A DNA stretch of 64,000 nt from Brevibacterium sp. 'Marine'. GTDB lineage: Bacteria > Actinomycetota > Actinomycetes > Actinomycetales > Brevibacteriaceae. A program made the position numbers and the translations under genes. Every line of letters starts with the position of its first letter. The first letter of the stretch is position 1. The notes under the pieces were generated by a model. That model saw nothing but the letters and a program-made list of their open reading frames with translations. It was not told where the DNA came from and did not search any database. The DNA lies in assembly GCF_012844365.1 (NCBI RefSeq), contig NZ_CP051626.1:4030001-4094000 (forward strand). Direction: 5' to 3'. Below are positions 40,647-50,098 of the stretch, piece by piece.

Positions 40647-42023
40647 CTACTTCGCGATGAAGTGGAGGCGCTTATTGACGAACTCGCCCATCCCGATCGG
40701 ACCCATCTCACGACCGAAACCAGACCGCTTCACCCCGCCGAAGGGAATCTCCGCGGCCTCCGCAGCGATCGTATTCACATGCGTCATCCCCACGTCGAGG
40801 CGCGCGGCCACACGATCGGCACGCCCCTCATCAGTGGAGAACACGGACCCACCCAAACCAAGGGCACAATCGTTCGCAAGCTCGAGGGCCTCCTCATCGC
40901 TGGAGACCCTATACACGGTGGCCACCGGCCCGAAGATCTCTTCGCCATACGACTGCGAGTCCCTGGGCACATCGACGAGCACGGTCGGGGCATAATACGC
41001 CGCCGGGCCCTCACCCAGCTCACCACCGATGAGCACACGGGCACCCTCAGCCACGGCCTTGGTCACCTGTGCGTCAACGGTCTCGGCGGCAGCACGGCTC
41101 GACAGAGGCACATACTCGCCCTCACCCAGGCTCAGCGGATCCCCGGGCTTCAACCCGGTGCCCAACTTCACGAGCTCAGCAACGAACTCGTCATAGATGT
41201 CGTCCATGACGATCAGCCGCTTATTCGAGTTGCATACCTGTCCGGCGTTATACGTCCTGAACTCCCACGCTTCACGAGCCACAGCAGCAACATCAGAGGC
41301 GTCGAGGACGACCATCGGGTCGATGCCACCGAGCTCCAACACGGCTTTCTTCAGGTTCTGCCCCGCCTGAGCGCCGATGATCGCTCCGGCCCGCTCCGAC
41401 CCGGTCAGGGAGACTCCCTGAACCCGGGGGTCGGCAATCATCGACGCGATCTGATCATGGTTGGCGAAAAGGTGTGAGTACCCACCCTCGGGTACGCCGG
41501 CGGCGTGGAAGATCTCCTCGATCAACAGTGCCGACCGTCCACAGATGTCAGCGTGTTTGAGCATGATCGTGTTGCCCAGCACAAGATTCGGGGCAGCGAA
41601 CCGAGCGACCTGATAGTAGGGGAAGTTCCACGGCATCACACCCAACAGGGCGCCGATCGGCAGCGCTTCGATCCGGGCAGTGCCGGGGATGGTCGACGGG
41701 ATCTGATAATCCGTGGCCAGACTGGGTCCGTGGACGCCGTAGTAGTCGATGATGTCGGCGGCGAACTCGACCTCATCGACGGACTCGGCATACGACTTGC
41801 CCATCTCCACCGAGATCGTCCTGGCGAGTTCGTCCTTGCGTTCATGGAAGATCTCCGCCGCCCTGCGCACAATCGACGCCCGTTCCTGAATGTCGGTGTC
41901 CTTCCACGTCAGGTACGTAGTGTGGGCGCCAGCGACGGTGGATTCGATCTCGGCGTCGGTCGCCTCGGCGAAGGTCTCGACGATTTCGCCGGTGGCGGGA
42001 TTCTCAACACGATAGTTCGACAT
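40647..42023 (-). CDS. NAD(P)-dependent aldehyde dehydrogenase, succinate-semialdehyde dehydrogenase type
   Basis: A 458-residue aldehyde dehydrogenase. ATG 42023 (MSNYRVENPATGEIV) is preceded by GGAGC; the longer frame is ignored. Motifs: LLGVMPWNFPYYQVARFAAPNLVLGNTIMLKHA cofactor region, the general-base Glu in VLELGGIDPMVVLD, the nucleophile Cys in YNAGQVCNSNKRLIV, and EIFGPVATVYRV. Length and the NPATGE opening match GabD/Sad and short ALDHs that oxidise succinic semialdehyde or related linear aldehydes. It lies alone between the nucleotidyltransferase and selB; a link to amine catabolism later in the window is possible. Confidence 0.87.
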   Translation of the reverse strand: MSNYRVENPATGEIVETFAEATDAEIESTVAGAHTTYLTWKDTDIQERASIVRRAAEIFHERKDELARTISVEMGKSYAESVDEVEFAADIIDYYGVHGPSLATDYQIPSTIPGTARIEALPIGALLGVMPWNFPYYQVARFAAPNLVLGNTIMLKHADICGRSALLIEEIFHAAGVPEGGYSHLFANHDQIASMIADPRVQGVSLTGSERAGAIIGAQAGQNLKKAVLELGGIDPMVVLDASDVAAVAREAWEFRTYNAGQVCNSNKRLIVMDDIYDEFVAELVKLGTGLKPGDPLSLGEGEYVPLSSRAAAETVDAQVTKAVAEGARVLIGGELGEGPAAYYAPTVLVDVPRDSQSYGEEIFGPVATVYRVSSDEEALELANDCALGLGGSVFSTDEGRADRVAARLDVGMTHVNTIAAEAAEIPFGGVKRSGFGREMGPIGMGEFVNKRLHFIAK

Positions 42024-42260
42024 GTTTGCTCCTGTGATGGTTCCGAAATTGCAGAGGGATGAGGGAAAAATGGTGTGCTGCGGCCCCATCACCGCAGTCA
42101 GTTATCACCCATACCATCGACGGAAGCGCCCGAATCGGCGCGAACGATCATTCCGACTTGATCGTAATACAGGTCACGGAGTTTCGCCGAGGCGACCGCC
42201 CAGTGACGAGGAGATCGATTCGTCGCCGTGCCCACCCGACCGATGGTGCCGTGACCGTCC

Positions 42261-44192
42261 TCAGCGCACGACTTCGCGGTGTGTGGTGTCGAGTCGGCGC
42301 GTCCAGCCTCGGCCGTCGAGGTGTTCGAGCAGGGGGATGACGACGCGTCGGGTCGTCCCCAGCGCCTGCCGCGCCTGGCTTGTGGTGAAGGGCTGGTCGA
42401 GACCGGCGAGGATCCGCATCGCCTGCGCGGGGGTGCGCGGGGACACGATGATTCCGTCGCCGAGGCGCAGGATCCGTCCCGCCTTCTCGGCGACCGCGAG
42501 CTCCCGCGCTCCGAGACCGAGTTCGCGCAGGTCATCGGCTTCCGGTGCGGCGAACGGGTCGGATGCGAGTCGACGTTCGATCTCGGCGATACCGGATTCG
42601 GCGGCACCGAGTCCCGCGGTATGCCCGGGCGGGCGGACCATTCCGTCGACGGCTTCGAGTCCGGCGCGGACGATGATCGCGTCCAGCAGTGCCCGATTTG
42701 CGGTCCCCGTACCGTCGGGCAGGGTCGGCTGATCGTTCGCTATCGACAGGGCATCGCGCCTGGTCTCGCCACCATGTCTGCGGCTCGTGTCAGGGCTCCT
42801 GCGCAGTGCCTCGGCGACGGCTTTGACGGGGACTCCCGCGGCCATCGGTGTGGCCGCGAGTTCGCGACTGACCAAGCATTTCGTCGCCTCGACCCAGGCG
42901 GTCAGCGTCGGTGAGTGAACGAGCCAGCCGCCCACACTCTCGACGTCGGCGGGCAGACCCTCGTCACCGGGCACCTGCAGACCGAACCGGGTGAGGACGG
43001 AGCGTTCGACGGCTCCGCGGCGGGCCACCTCGGCGAGGATATCGCCTGCGATGGGTCGTTCGGCGAGCTCTCGGCCGCGCCTGGCACCGTCGCCTCTCCG
43101 GGACAGTTCGGGCGGGTCGACGTCGAGGACGAGGAGGCCTGCGAAGACGTTGCGGCTGCCCGGGGCGCGCAGCACGATCCGGTCGCTGACCTGCAGGGGA
43201 AGCGGCCGGTCGAGGGTGAGTCGAGCGTGATCGGCATCGAAGTCCCGCAGCCTGGCGGGCACGGCGGCGGTGCCGATATGGGCCATGAGTTCGTGGATGC
43301 CGGAGTCGAGGGCCTCGCCCATGGTGCGGCGCACGTCGATCGTGTCGACGATCGGCCAGGCCCCGCTCGTGAGCAGAGCGTCGCCGCGGTGGAGGTCGTC
43401 GGCGGGGACGTCGCGGAGGTTGACGGCCACGCGGGCCTGCGGGACCACCTCGGTGGTGGTGGAATTCCGGGACTGCAGGCCGCGGATTCCCACGGTCCGG
43501 TCGATGGTCTCCCCGCGCAGTTCGACGGCATCACCGGCGGTCAGGGTGCCTGAGGTGAGGGTGCCGGTGATGACGGTGCCGGCTCCCTTGATGGTGAAGG
43601 CCCGATCGACCCACAGTCGCACCCTCCCCGAGGTGGTCGGAGGCTCGGCTGAGGCCGTGACCTCGTCGAGGACGCTGATGAGTTCGGGCAGACCCTGCCC
43701 GGTCGTCGCCGAGACTGTGACGATCGGAGCGAGTTCGAGGGTTGTTCCCCGCAGTTGAGCGCTGACCTGGGCGTGTGTGGTCTCGACGGAGTCGGGGGCG
43801 AGGTCGGCGCGGGTGATGACGACGAGGCCGTGGGTGATGCCGAGCGCATTGATCGCGTCGCGATGGTCGCTCGATTGGGCTTGCCAGCCCTTGTCGGCGG
43901 CGATGACGAAGCAGGCGATGGGGGCGGGGCCGAGCCCGGCGAGCATGTTCGCGAGGAATTTCTCGTGTCCGGGAACGTCGACGAAGGCGAGTTCGCGTCC
44001 CGAGGGCAGGGTGGTCCAGGCGAAACCGAGGTCGATGGTCAGTCCGCGTTTCTTCTCCTCGGCCCAGCGGTCGGGTTCCATTCCGGTCAGGGAGCTCACC
44101 AGCGTCGACTTCCCGTGGTCGACGTGCCCGGCGGTGGCGATGACGAAGGTACCCGGGGTCGCGTGCGCGGAGCCGTGCGGTGTTTCAGACAT
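42261..44192 (-). CDS. selB: Selenocysteine-specific translation elongation factor SelB
   Basis: A 643-residue GTPase that carries Sec-tRNA(Sec) to UGA codons marked by a SECIS hairpin. ATG 44192 (MSETPHGSAH) overlaps the selA stop by 8 bp; a longer frame to 44927 is antisense to nothing real and lies over selA. G motifs: GHVDHGKSTL (G1), the RGLTIDLGF switch region, DVPGHEKF (G3) and ITRADL (G4). EF-Tu-like domains II-III follow, then C-terminal winged-helix repeats (about 400-643; TTSQARQALGTTRRVVIPLLEHLDGRGWTRR) that bind SECIS RNA. Co-transcribed with selA and probably tRNA-Sec. Confidence 0.95.
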   Translation of the reverse strand: MSETPHGSAHATPGTFVIATAGHVDHGKSTLVSSLTGMEPDRWAEEKKRGLTIDLGFAWTTLPSGRELAFVDVPGHEKFLANMLAGLGPAPIACFVIAADKGWQAQSSDHRDAINALGITHGLVVITRADLAPDSVETTHAQVSAQLRGTTLELAPIVTVSATTGQGLPELISVLDEVTASAEPPTTSGRVRLWVDRAFTIKGAGTVITGTLTSGTLTAGDAVELRGETIDRTVGIRGLQSRNSTTTEVVPQARVAVNLRDVPADDLHRGDALLTSGAWPIVDTIDVRRTMGEALDSGIHELMAHIGTAAVPARLRDFDADHARLTLDRPLPLQVSDRIVLRAPGSRNVFAGLLVLDVDPPELSRRGDGARRGRELAERPIAGDILAEVARRGAVERSVLTRFGLQVPGDEGLPADVESVGGWLVHSPTLTAWVEATKCLVSRELAATPMAAGVPVKAVAEALRRSPDTSRRHGGETRRDALSIANDQPTLPDGTGTANRALLDAIIVRAGLEAVDGMVRPPGHTAGLGAAESGIAEIERRLASDPFAAPEADDLRELGLGARELAVAEKAGRILRLGDGIIVSPRTPAQAMRILAGLDQPFTTSQARQALGTTRRVVIPLLEHLDGRGWTRRLDTTHREVVR

Positions 44193-45525
44193 GGCTGCCA
44201 CGGACTCGGGCGATGGCCTCGGCGACGCGTCGATCATCGCTTTCGGACACGCAGCGCAGGTCGACGAGGCATCGTCCCTGGTGGACGCGGGCGACGATCG
44301 CGGGATCGCCGAGGCGCAGCGGTTCGGCACAGTCTTCGGGCAGCTCGATGGCCCAGCCGGGCAGGGACACGCCGGGGGCTCCCCCGCCGCCGACCCGGCC
44401 ATCGTGGTCGACGACCGTGGCACCGACCGCCTCGGCGAGTTCTTCGGTGCGTTTCCGCAGGTGATCCGCGTCGATGTGGAGGGCGTCGTGGATCGGGTTC
44501 GCGGTGTGGGTGACCGTCGCGTCCAGCGCGGCGAGGGTGAGTTTGTCGGTGCGCAGTGCTCTGGCCAGGGGGTGTTTTGCCAGTGTCTGCACTGCTTCGG
44601 TGCGGCCGAGGATGAGGCCGGCTTGCGGGCCACCGAGGAGTTTGTCGCCGGAGACGATGACGAGGTCGGCACCGGCGCGTAGGGCGCTGTCGATGTCGGG
44701 TTCGTCGGGCAGGGCCGGGTCGGGGGTGAAGAGTCCGGAGCCGAGGTCGACGATGAGCGGCAGGTCGTGCTCCTCGGCGAGTCTGTGCAGGTCAGCGGCC
44801 TCGACGGAGGAGGTGAATCCTTCGACGCGGAAGTTGCTCGTATGGACCTTGAGCAGGCAGGACGTGTCGTCGCTGATGGCGTCGGCGTAGTCGGCCAGGT
44901 GCGTGCGGTTCGTCGTGCCGACTTCACGCAGCCTGGCGCCGGTGGTGGTCATGAGGTCGGTGAGGCGGAAGCCGGCGCCGATTTCGATGAGTTCGCCGCG
45001 GCTGATGATGATCTCGCCGGGATCGCCGGGGACGGAACTCGAACGAGGGCTGCGGCCGCGCAGCGCAGTGACGGCCAGCAGCAGGGCGGCCGCACCGTTG
45101 TTGACGACAAGGGCGTCCTCGGCTGCCGGGCAGGCCCGCAAGAGTGCGGCTTTCGCTCCGGTTCCCCGCTTGCTGCGTTTGCCGGTGCCGAGGTCCATTT
45201 CGACGTCGACGTAGCCGGCCGCCTCGGTGATTGCCTGTGTTGCCGCAGGTGAGAGCGGTGCTCGGCCGAGGTTCGTGTGGACGAGGATGCCGGTGGCGTT
45301 GAGCACCGGAGTCAGGGAGGAGGCCGAACGGGAACCGAGCTCGGCGGTGATGGTGGGGGCCACCTCGGCGACGGGGATCTCACCGGCTCGGGCGGCGGTC
45401 TGCACTTCGGAGATGATCGCTTTGATGGTCGCCTGCTTGAGGTGCTCACCTGCGGCGATGACCTCGGGAAGGGCGAGGAGGTGATCCGTGCGCGGAATGG
45501 ATCGACGCGGGTCGGGATCGACCAT
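44185..45525 (-). CDS. selA: L-seryl-tRNA(Sec) selenium transferase SelA
   Basis: A 446-residue PLP enzyme converting Ser-tRNA(Sec) to Sec-tRNA(Sec) with selenophosphate. ATG 45525 (MVDPDPRRSIP) follows GGAGG 8 bp ahead, so the extra upstream residues are dropped. The PLP lysine is in VIVSGDKLLGGPQAGLILGR. NATGILVHTNLGRAPLS and CPAAEDALVVNNGAAALLLAVTAL are strongly conserved. Full-length compared with E. coli SelA (463). Lies between tRNA-Sec and selB on the same strand. Confidence 0.96.
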   Translation of the reverse strand: MVDPDPRRSIPRTDHLLALPEVIAAGEHLKQATIKAIISEVQTAARAGEIPVAEVAPTITAELGSRSASSLTPVLNATGILVHTNLGRAPLSPAATQAITEAAGYVDVEMDLGTGKRSKRGTGAKAALLRACPAAEDALVVNNGAAALLLAVTALRGRSPRSSSVPGDPGEIIISRGELIEIGAGFRLTDLMTTTGARLREVGTTNRTHLADYADAISDDTSCLLKVHTSNFRVEGFTSSVEAADLHRLAEEHDLPLIVDLGSGLFTPDPALPDEPDIDSALRAGADLVIVSGDKLLGGPQAGLILGRTEAVQTLAKHPLARALRTDKLTLAALDATVTHTANPIHDALHIDADHLRKRTEELAEAVGATVVDHDGRVGGGGAPGVSLPGWAIELPEDCAEPLRLGDPAIVARVHQGRCLVDLRCVSESDDRRVAEAIARVRGSHV

Positions 45526-45591
45526 GGGGCGGCCTCCTCGGTGCAGGGTCACGGCGGCGCCGCTTGGTCGGCGGGACCGCGAAACGGTTGG

Positions 45592-45683
45592 CGGAGGCGG
45601 ACGGGAATCGAACCCGCCAGACCGAGATACTCGGTCTCACTGGTTTTGAAGACCAGGGCGCCCACCAGGACACGGACGCCTCC
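45592..45683 (-). tRNA. selC: tRNA-Sec (anticodon TCA)
   Basis: A 92-nt tRNA read on the minus strand. The acceptor begins GGAGGCG and closes with CGCCTCC plus discriminator G; the anticodon loop CTTCAAA holds TCA (45647-45649); a long variable arm GACCGAG-TAT-CTCGGTC is followed by the T arm GCGGGTTCGATTCCCGT. The long variable arm plus UCA anticodon are diagnostic. CCA is not encoded. It lies 66 bp upstream of selA. Confidence 0.96.
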
Positions 45684-45808
45684 GTCGGTCATCCTATCGC
45701 GGGCGTGGGCGAGTGCTCACAGCTGGCAGCGGAGCACGTCGCTCTTCTCGATGTGCACGCCCATCGGACCTGGTGACGGTCTCGTCACGTGAGTGTTAGT
45801 CTCCGGGT

Positions 45809-46795
45809 ATGACTGAGATGCAGGACCGTCTGACCTCGTTCGCCCACGGTGGAGGATGTGCGTGCAAGATCCCGCCGGGTGAACTCGAGGACGCGGTGCG
45901 CGGGCTGGTCGGTCAGTCCGGTCCAGATGTCCTCGTCGGCCTCGATGACGGTGATGATGCCTCGGCGGTGCGGGTCCGAGACGACCTTGCGGTGCTCTCG
46001 ACGGCGGACTTCTTCACTCCCGTCGTCGACGATGCTTACGACTGGGGTCGGATCGCTGCGGCCAACGCGCTCTCCGACATCTACGCGATGGGCGGGGCCC
46101 CGGTGACGGCGATCAACCTCGTCGGGTGGCCGCGGGAGAAGTTGCCGATGGAGCTGCTCACCGAGGTTCTTCGCGGCGGACTCGACGTGGCGGCGCAGGC
46201 GAACTGTCCCGTCGCCGGCGGACATTCGATCGACGATCCCGAGCCGAAGTACGGCATGGCCGTGACCGGCGTGGCCCACCCGGATGAGCTCATGCGCAAT
46301 GACGCCGCCGAGGCGGGGCTCCCCCTGACATTGACCAAGCCGATCGGGGTGGGGGTCCTCAACAACCGGCACAAGGTCACGGGTGATCGATTCGACGAGG
46401 CCATCGCCACGATGACCGCGCTCAATGCCGAAGCGTCACGAGCGGCCGTGGCTGCTGGTGTGCGGGCGGCCACGGATGTCACCGGCTTCGGTCTGCTCGG
46501 GCATCTGTTCAAGATGGCCCGAGCCTCAGGAGTCGGAGCCGTCATCGACGCGGCCGCAGTGCCCCGCCTCGACGGCGTCGATGAGTCGATCGTTGACGGT
46601 TTTGTGTCCGGTGGGACCAGGCGAAACCTCGACTGGGTGCGGCCGCATCTGACCGCGGATGACGGCGTGAGCGAGGACGACCTGCTGCTTCTGGCCGATG
46701 CGCAGACTTCGGGCGGCCTGCTCGTCGTCGGCGAGCTGCCCGGACACCCGGTCATCGGTGAGATCGTCGCCGGCTCGGGCGTGCACGTGCGGTGA
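45809..46795 (+). CDS. selD: Selenide, water dikinase SelD
   Basis: A 328-residue ATP-dependent enzyme that makes selenophosphate from selenide. The catalytic region is FAHGGGCACKIPPGEL, with Cys in the position of E. coli Cys17 and the essential Lys, so this is the Cys form. LVGLDDGDDASAVRV and STADFFTPVVDDAYDWGRIAAANALSDIYAMGG contain the Mg-ATP Asp residues; ATDVTGFGLLGH and LLLADAQTSGGLLV are family signatures. It is divergent from the tRNA-Sec/selA/selB unit and completes the selenocysteine pathway. Confidence 0.96.
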   Translation: MTEMQDRLTSFAHGGGCACKIPPGELEDAVRGLVGQSGPDVLVGLDDGDDASAVRVRDDLAVLSTADFFTPVVDDAYDWGRIAAANALSDIYAMGGAPVTAINLVGWPREKLPMELLTEVLRGGLDVAAQANCPVAGGHSIDDPEPKYGMAVTGVAHPDELMRNDAAEAGLPLTLTKPIGVGVLNNRHKVTGDRFDEAIATMTALNAEASRAAVAAGVRAATDVTGFGLLGHLFKMARASGVGAVIDAAAVPRLDGVDESIVDGFVSGGTRRNLDWVRPHLTADDGVSEDDLLLLADAQTSGGLLVVGELPGHPVIGEIVAGSGVHVR

Positions 46796-46882
46796 GGTCG
46801 GAGATCTCAAACTGACACCACCGGATCATCTGGTCTGATACCGACGGCAGTTCTGCTGTCTTCTGCCGATATGGTCGTTTCG

Positions 46883-47171
46883 TCATGGACTGCACGCCAC
46901 TTCGATCAGGCCCAGTTGTACTCCTTTCGCAGACGCATGCGCCCGAGACTTCGACTTCATCTACAGCAGCATGTGCTCTACGTGAGTTGCTGCGGTACGT
47001 CGCGAAATGCTCAGAGCCCCCCCTTAGATCAGCGTTGACTGCTCCCTCGCCGATCAATTTCAGTACGCTGATCTCGCGGGGGCTGAGACGGAGATCCGTG
47101 GCAGTGACCTCGTCGCCGACAGCATGCGCGCATCTGCTCGCAAAATCGACCAGCCCGGTCGCCCTTGCTGC
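46883..47171 (-). pseudogene. LuxR-family HTH regulator remnant, frameshifted
   Basis: On the minus strand, directly after the MFS stop codon, the frame reads TDLRLSPREISVLKLIGEGAVNADL, the start of a LuxR-type HTH. At a run of Gs near 47000 the sense shifts frame and continues LSISRRTAATHVEHMLL, a stop (TAG), then MKSKSRAHASAKGVQLGLIEVACSP and TGA. The two parts join into an ordinary LuxR/GerE domain with the DNA-recognition helix SRRTAATHVEHML. No N-terminal domain or start codon exists, and there is a frameshift plus a nonsense codon, so this is a dead C-terminal fragment. Confidence 0.8.
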
Positions 47172-48587
47172 TCATTCGCGGATCGCTGGCGCAGACTCTT
47201 CGCTGTGCCGCTTCTGACCGTTCAAGGTCAGAAGCGCCACGACCGCTGTGACAAGGAGAACAGCGGCACCGAACATCAATGCCGATCCATAGCCGTCGAC
47301 AAGCCGCTGCGGAACGGTCACACCCGCGCTCACGTACGCCGCGACCCCGGCGAGACTCGCCAGCCCGAGCGCCACCCCCACTTGCTGAGCCGAGTTGAGC
47401 AGAGCCGAGGCGATCCCTGCGCGGTCGGAGGCTACGCCGTAGACCGCCGCTTGTGTGAGCGCAATGGTGCCCAGCCCGAATCCGACGGCAATGAGCACCA
47501 TCGCCGGAGCCATCAGCGTCCAATAGCTGGCCTCCACCTCGATCCAAGAGAACCAGAACACGCCCCCGGCTCCGAGCAATGCGCCGAGCGTGGCGACGTA
47601 TCGAGGTGCGGTTCTGATCAACAGCTTCGGTGCGATGCCAGCTCCGAGGACGATGCCGAATGCAAAAGGGAGCCAGGCCAGTCCGGCATGCAAAGGACTG
47701 AATCCGGCGACTTCCTGCATGTAGAGGGTGATCACGTAGAAGGTTCCCATCGGCCCGATCGCCAAGCCCAGCATTGTCAGATACGAACCGGATCGGTTGC
47801 GGCTACCGAACAATGTCAGAGGCACCAGGGGGCTTCGGCTTGAACGCTGATTGAAGATGAAGAGAACCAGCAAACCGACAGCCGCAGCCACCAGAGCATA
47901 TGCAATGATGTCGCCGAACCCGTCTTCCCCGAAGCGGGTGATCGCATAGACCAGCGCAACCATGCCGACCGTGCCCAGAGAAGCACCGAGGGCACCCATA
48001 CGACCTGTCTGGCGGCCCGTCGACGCCAGAGTACGCGTACCCGTCAGCACAAGCAGTCCGATCGGCACATTGACGAAGAACACCCATCGCCAGTCCAGCA
48101 GGTGAGTCAGAGCGCCACCGAGGAGTAGGCCGAGAACGATGCCGAGGCCGGACATCGCCCCGTATAGCGAAAGCGCCTGGTCTCGCATCTTCGTGTCGGA
48201 GAAAGTCGTTGCAATGAGCGCCAAAGCGTTCGGAGCGATCATAGCGGCCCCAATGCCCTGCAGAGCGCGTGCCGCAATGAGCATCGCGACGTTCACGCCA
48301 AGCCCTCCCGCCAGTGAGGCGAGGACGAACGTTGCTATTCCTGTTTGCAGTGTGCGCCTGCGGCCCCACAGATCGCCGAACCGTCCACCGAGCAGGAGGA
48401 GAGCACCGAACGCGAGAATGTAGGCATTGACCACCCACGGAAGCAGCGAAGGTGCAATTTCCAGCTCTCGCTGAATGCTCGGCAAGGCGATATTCACGAT
48501 TGAGTCATCCAGGACGACCATCAACTGGGCCGAGGCGATCACCAATAACGGAATGAGTCCGCTACCTGTCTGGTTCTTCGTCGTCAT
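47172..48587 (-). CDS. MFS drug exporter, DHA2 (14-helix) family
   Basis: A 471-residue EmrB/QacA-type proton antiporter. ATG 48587 follows GGAAGAG. Helix 1 carries LMVVLDDSIVNIALPSIQ, motif D1 of 14-TM exporters; GGRFGDLWGRRRT is motif A; GAMSGLGIVLGLLLGGALTH is antiporter motif C. Length is at the short end for the family but 14 helices fit. Two CsoR-like palindromes lie just upstream, suggesting control by a metal or reactive-sulfur sensing repressor. It stops exactly where a LuxR remnant begins. GC and codon use are somewhat lower than in the selenocysteine genes. Confidence 0.88.
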   Translation of the reverse strand: MTTKNQTGSGLIPLLVIASAQLMVVLDDSIVNIALPSIQRELEIAPSLLPWVVNAYILAFGALLLLGGRFGDLWGRRRTLQTGIATFVLASLAGGLGVNVAMLIAARALQGIGAAMIAPNALALIATTFSDTKMRDQALSLYGAMSGLGIVLGLLLGGALTHLLDWRWVFFVNVPIGLLVLTGTRTLASTGRQTGRMGALGASLGTVGMVALVYAITRFGEDGFGDIIAYALVAAAVGLLVLFIFNQRSSRSPLVPLTLFGSRNRSGSYLTMLGLAIGPMGTFYVITLYMQEVAGFSPLHAGLAWLPFAFGIVLGAGIAPKLLIRTAPRYVATLGALLGAGGVFWFSWIEVEASYWTLMAPAMVLIAVGFGLGTIALTQAAVYGVASDRAGIASALLNSAQQVGVALGLASLAGVAAYVSAGVTVPQRLVDGYGSALMFGAAVLLVTAVVALLTLNGQKRHSEESAPAIRE

Positions 48588-48666
48588 CGAAATCTCTTCC
48601 TTCGTTCGCGCGACAGTGATGCGATTCTTTTGCGATCGGACCCGAATGGCGAAAATAACGATGTAT

Positions 48667-48682
48667 ATACCCCACGGGGGTA
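48667..48682. promoter_or_regulatory. CsoR-like palindrome 1
   Basis: ATACCCCACGGGGGTA lies 80 bp upstream of the DHA2 exporter. ATACCCC-N-GGGGTAT sequences are typical operators of CsoR/RcnR/CstR repressors. A second site is 24 bp further upstream. Confidence 0.6.
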
Positions 48683-48690
48683 CTTACCCT

Positions 48691-48707
48691 ATACCCAATG
48701 GGGGTAT
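48691..48707. promoter_or_regulatory. CsoR-like palindrome 2
   Basis: ATACCCAATGGGGGTAT, a second dyad of the same type, with ATACCC/GGGTAT arms. Tandem operators suggest tight repression of the exporter gene. No CsoR gene is adjacent. Confidence 0.6.
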
Positions 48708-48787
48708 CTATCGCAAATGCTTCTGTCCAGCATCGGCCGCACGAAGTCGACGGCATGTGGAAGGATGAGAGGAGTGGTGGAGTTCTG

Positions 48788-49906
48788 TCAGGCAACGAGA
48801 GCCTGCGCCACAGAAGCAACCTCGAGGCCGAAGGCGTCGGCGACGTTGTCGTTGGTGACATGCCCGTTGTGGATGTTGAGGCCGCGGGCCAGGGCCGAAT
48901 CGTTCGACAGCGCCTTATGCCACCCCTGATCGGCGATCTTCACGGCAAACGGCAGAGTCGCGTTCGTCAGCGCCGCCGTGGCCGTGTTCGGCACGGCACC
49001 GGGCATGTTCGCCACGCAGTAGTAGACAGAGTTGTGCACGGTGAACGTCGGATCATCGTGCGTCGTCGGTCGCGAGTTCTCGAAGCAGCCGCCCTGATCG
49101 ATGGCGATATCAACGAGGACGGAGCCCGGCTTCATCCCGGAAACCATGTCATCGGTGACGAGCTTCGGCGCCTTCTTGCCCGGGATCAGCACCGAACCGA
49201 TCACGAGATCGGCCGAGGCCAGAGACTTCGTGATCTCGTACTTGTTCGACACCTTCGTGCCGATGGCACCGGCGAAGGTCTCATCGATCTGCCGCAGACG
49301 CGGAATGTTGATATCGATGACTTCGACGGTCGCTCCGAGACCGAGGGCCATGCGGGCGGCGTTCGTCCCGGCCACACCGGCACCGATGACGACGACATTC
49401 GCCCGTTCGACGCCGGGGACCCCGGAGAGCAGGATGCCGCGACCACCATTGGCTTTGAGCAGGCTGTGCGCGCCGACCTGAGTCGACAGGCGTCCGGCGA
49501 TCTCACTCATCGGCGCCAGCAGCGGAAGACCGCCGCCGTCGGGCTGGACGGTCTCGTAGGCGATGGCCGTGGTCCCGGCCTCCATCAGAGCCTTCGTGAG
49601 TGCCTCATCGGCGGCGAGGTGGAGGTAGGTGAAGAGGATGAGATCCTTGCGCAGGAACCCGTATTCCTGGGCGATCGGCTCTTTGACCTTGAGCACGAGA
49701 TCGCCGGCGGCCCAGGTGGAGGCCGCGTCGGGGGCGATCGTCGCTCCGGCTGCCTCGTATTCGGCATCGATGATGAAGGAGCCTTCGCCGGCTCCCGCTT
49801 GGACGGTGACCTCATGGCCGTGGGCGACGAGTTCGTTGACGCCGGCAGCGGTGATGGCGACTCGGAACTCGTTGTTCTTGACCTCGGTGGGCACTGAAAT
49901 GCGCAT
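48788..49906 (-). CDS. ald: Alanine dehydrogenase
   Basis: A 372-residue NAD-dependent enzyme interconverting L-alanine and pyruvate plus ammonia. ATG 49906 ([23 protein letters not shown]) behind GAAGGA gives the standard length of about 370; a longer frame is ignored. Substrate-site segments are [16 protein letters not shown] and [15 protein letters not shown] with the catalytic Lys and His; the Rossmann motif is [41 protein letters not shown] is a family signature. Isolated, with no Lrp-type regulator next to it. Confidence 0.95.
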   Translation of the reverse strand: MRISVPTEVKNNEFRVAITAAGVNELVAHGHEVTVQAGAGEGSFIIDAEYEAAGATIAPDAASTWAAGDLVLKVKEPIAQEYGFLRKDLILFTYLHLAADEALTKALMEAGTTAIAYETVQPDGGGLPLLAPMSEIAGRLSTQVGAHSLLKANGGRGILLSGVPGVERANVVVIGAGVAGTNAARMALGLGATVEVIDINIPRLRQIDETFAGAIGTKVSNKYEITKSLASADLVIGSVLIPGKKAPKLVTDDMVSGMKPGSVLVDIAIDQGGCFENSRPTTHDDPTFTVHNSVYYCVANMPGAVPNTATAALTNATLPFAVKIADQGWHKALSNDSALARGLNIHNGHVTNDNVADAFGLEVASVAQALVA

Positions 49907-50098
49907 TGTGTGTCCTTCTCTCCTTTGAGTGCGCCCTTGAGGGCATGCCGAGACTGAACGTACCGCCATGCGTGCTGAGAGCGATGTGCAGTTGGCACAG
50001 GACAGGTCGGACGGATGGACTGGCCACACATTCGTGTCGGGAATTGATGGTAGATGATGGGGTTTCACTCATCTGTCACCTCGGCGAAGGAGCCACAT

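Noticed and set aside
44193-44927. N-terminal extension of SelB by 245 residues
   Set aside because: The extension lies over selA in another frame and precedes the true GTPase start; Pro/Ser/Thr/Arg-rich shadow translation.
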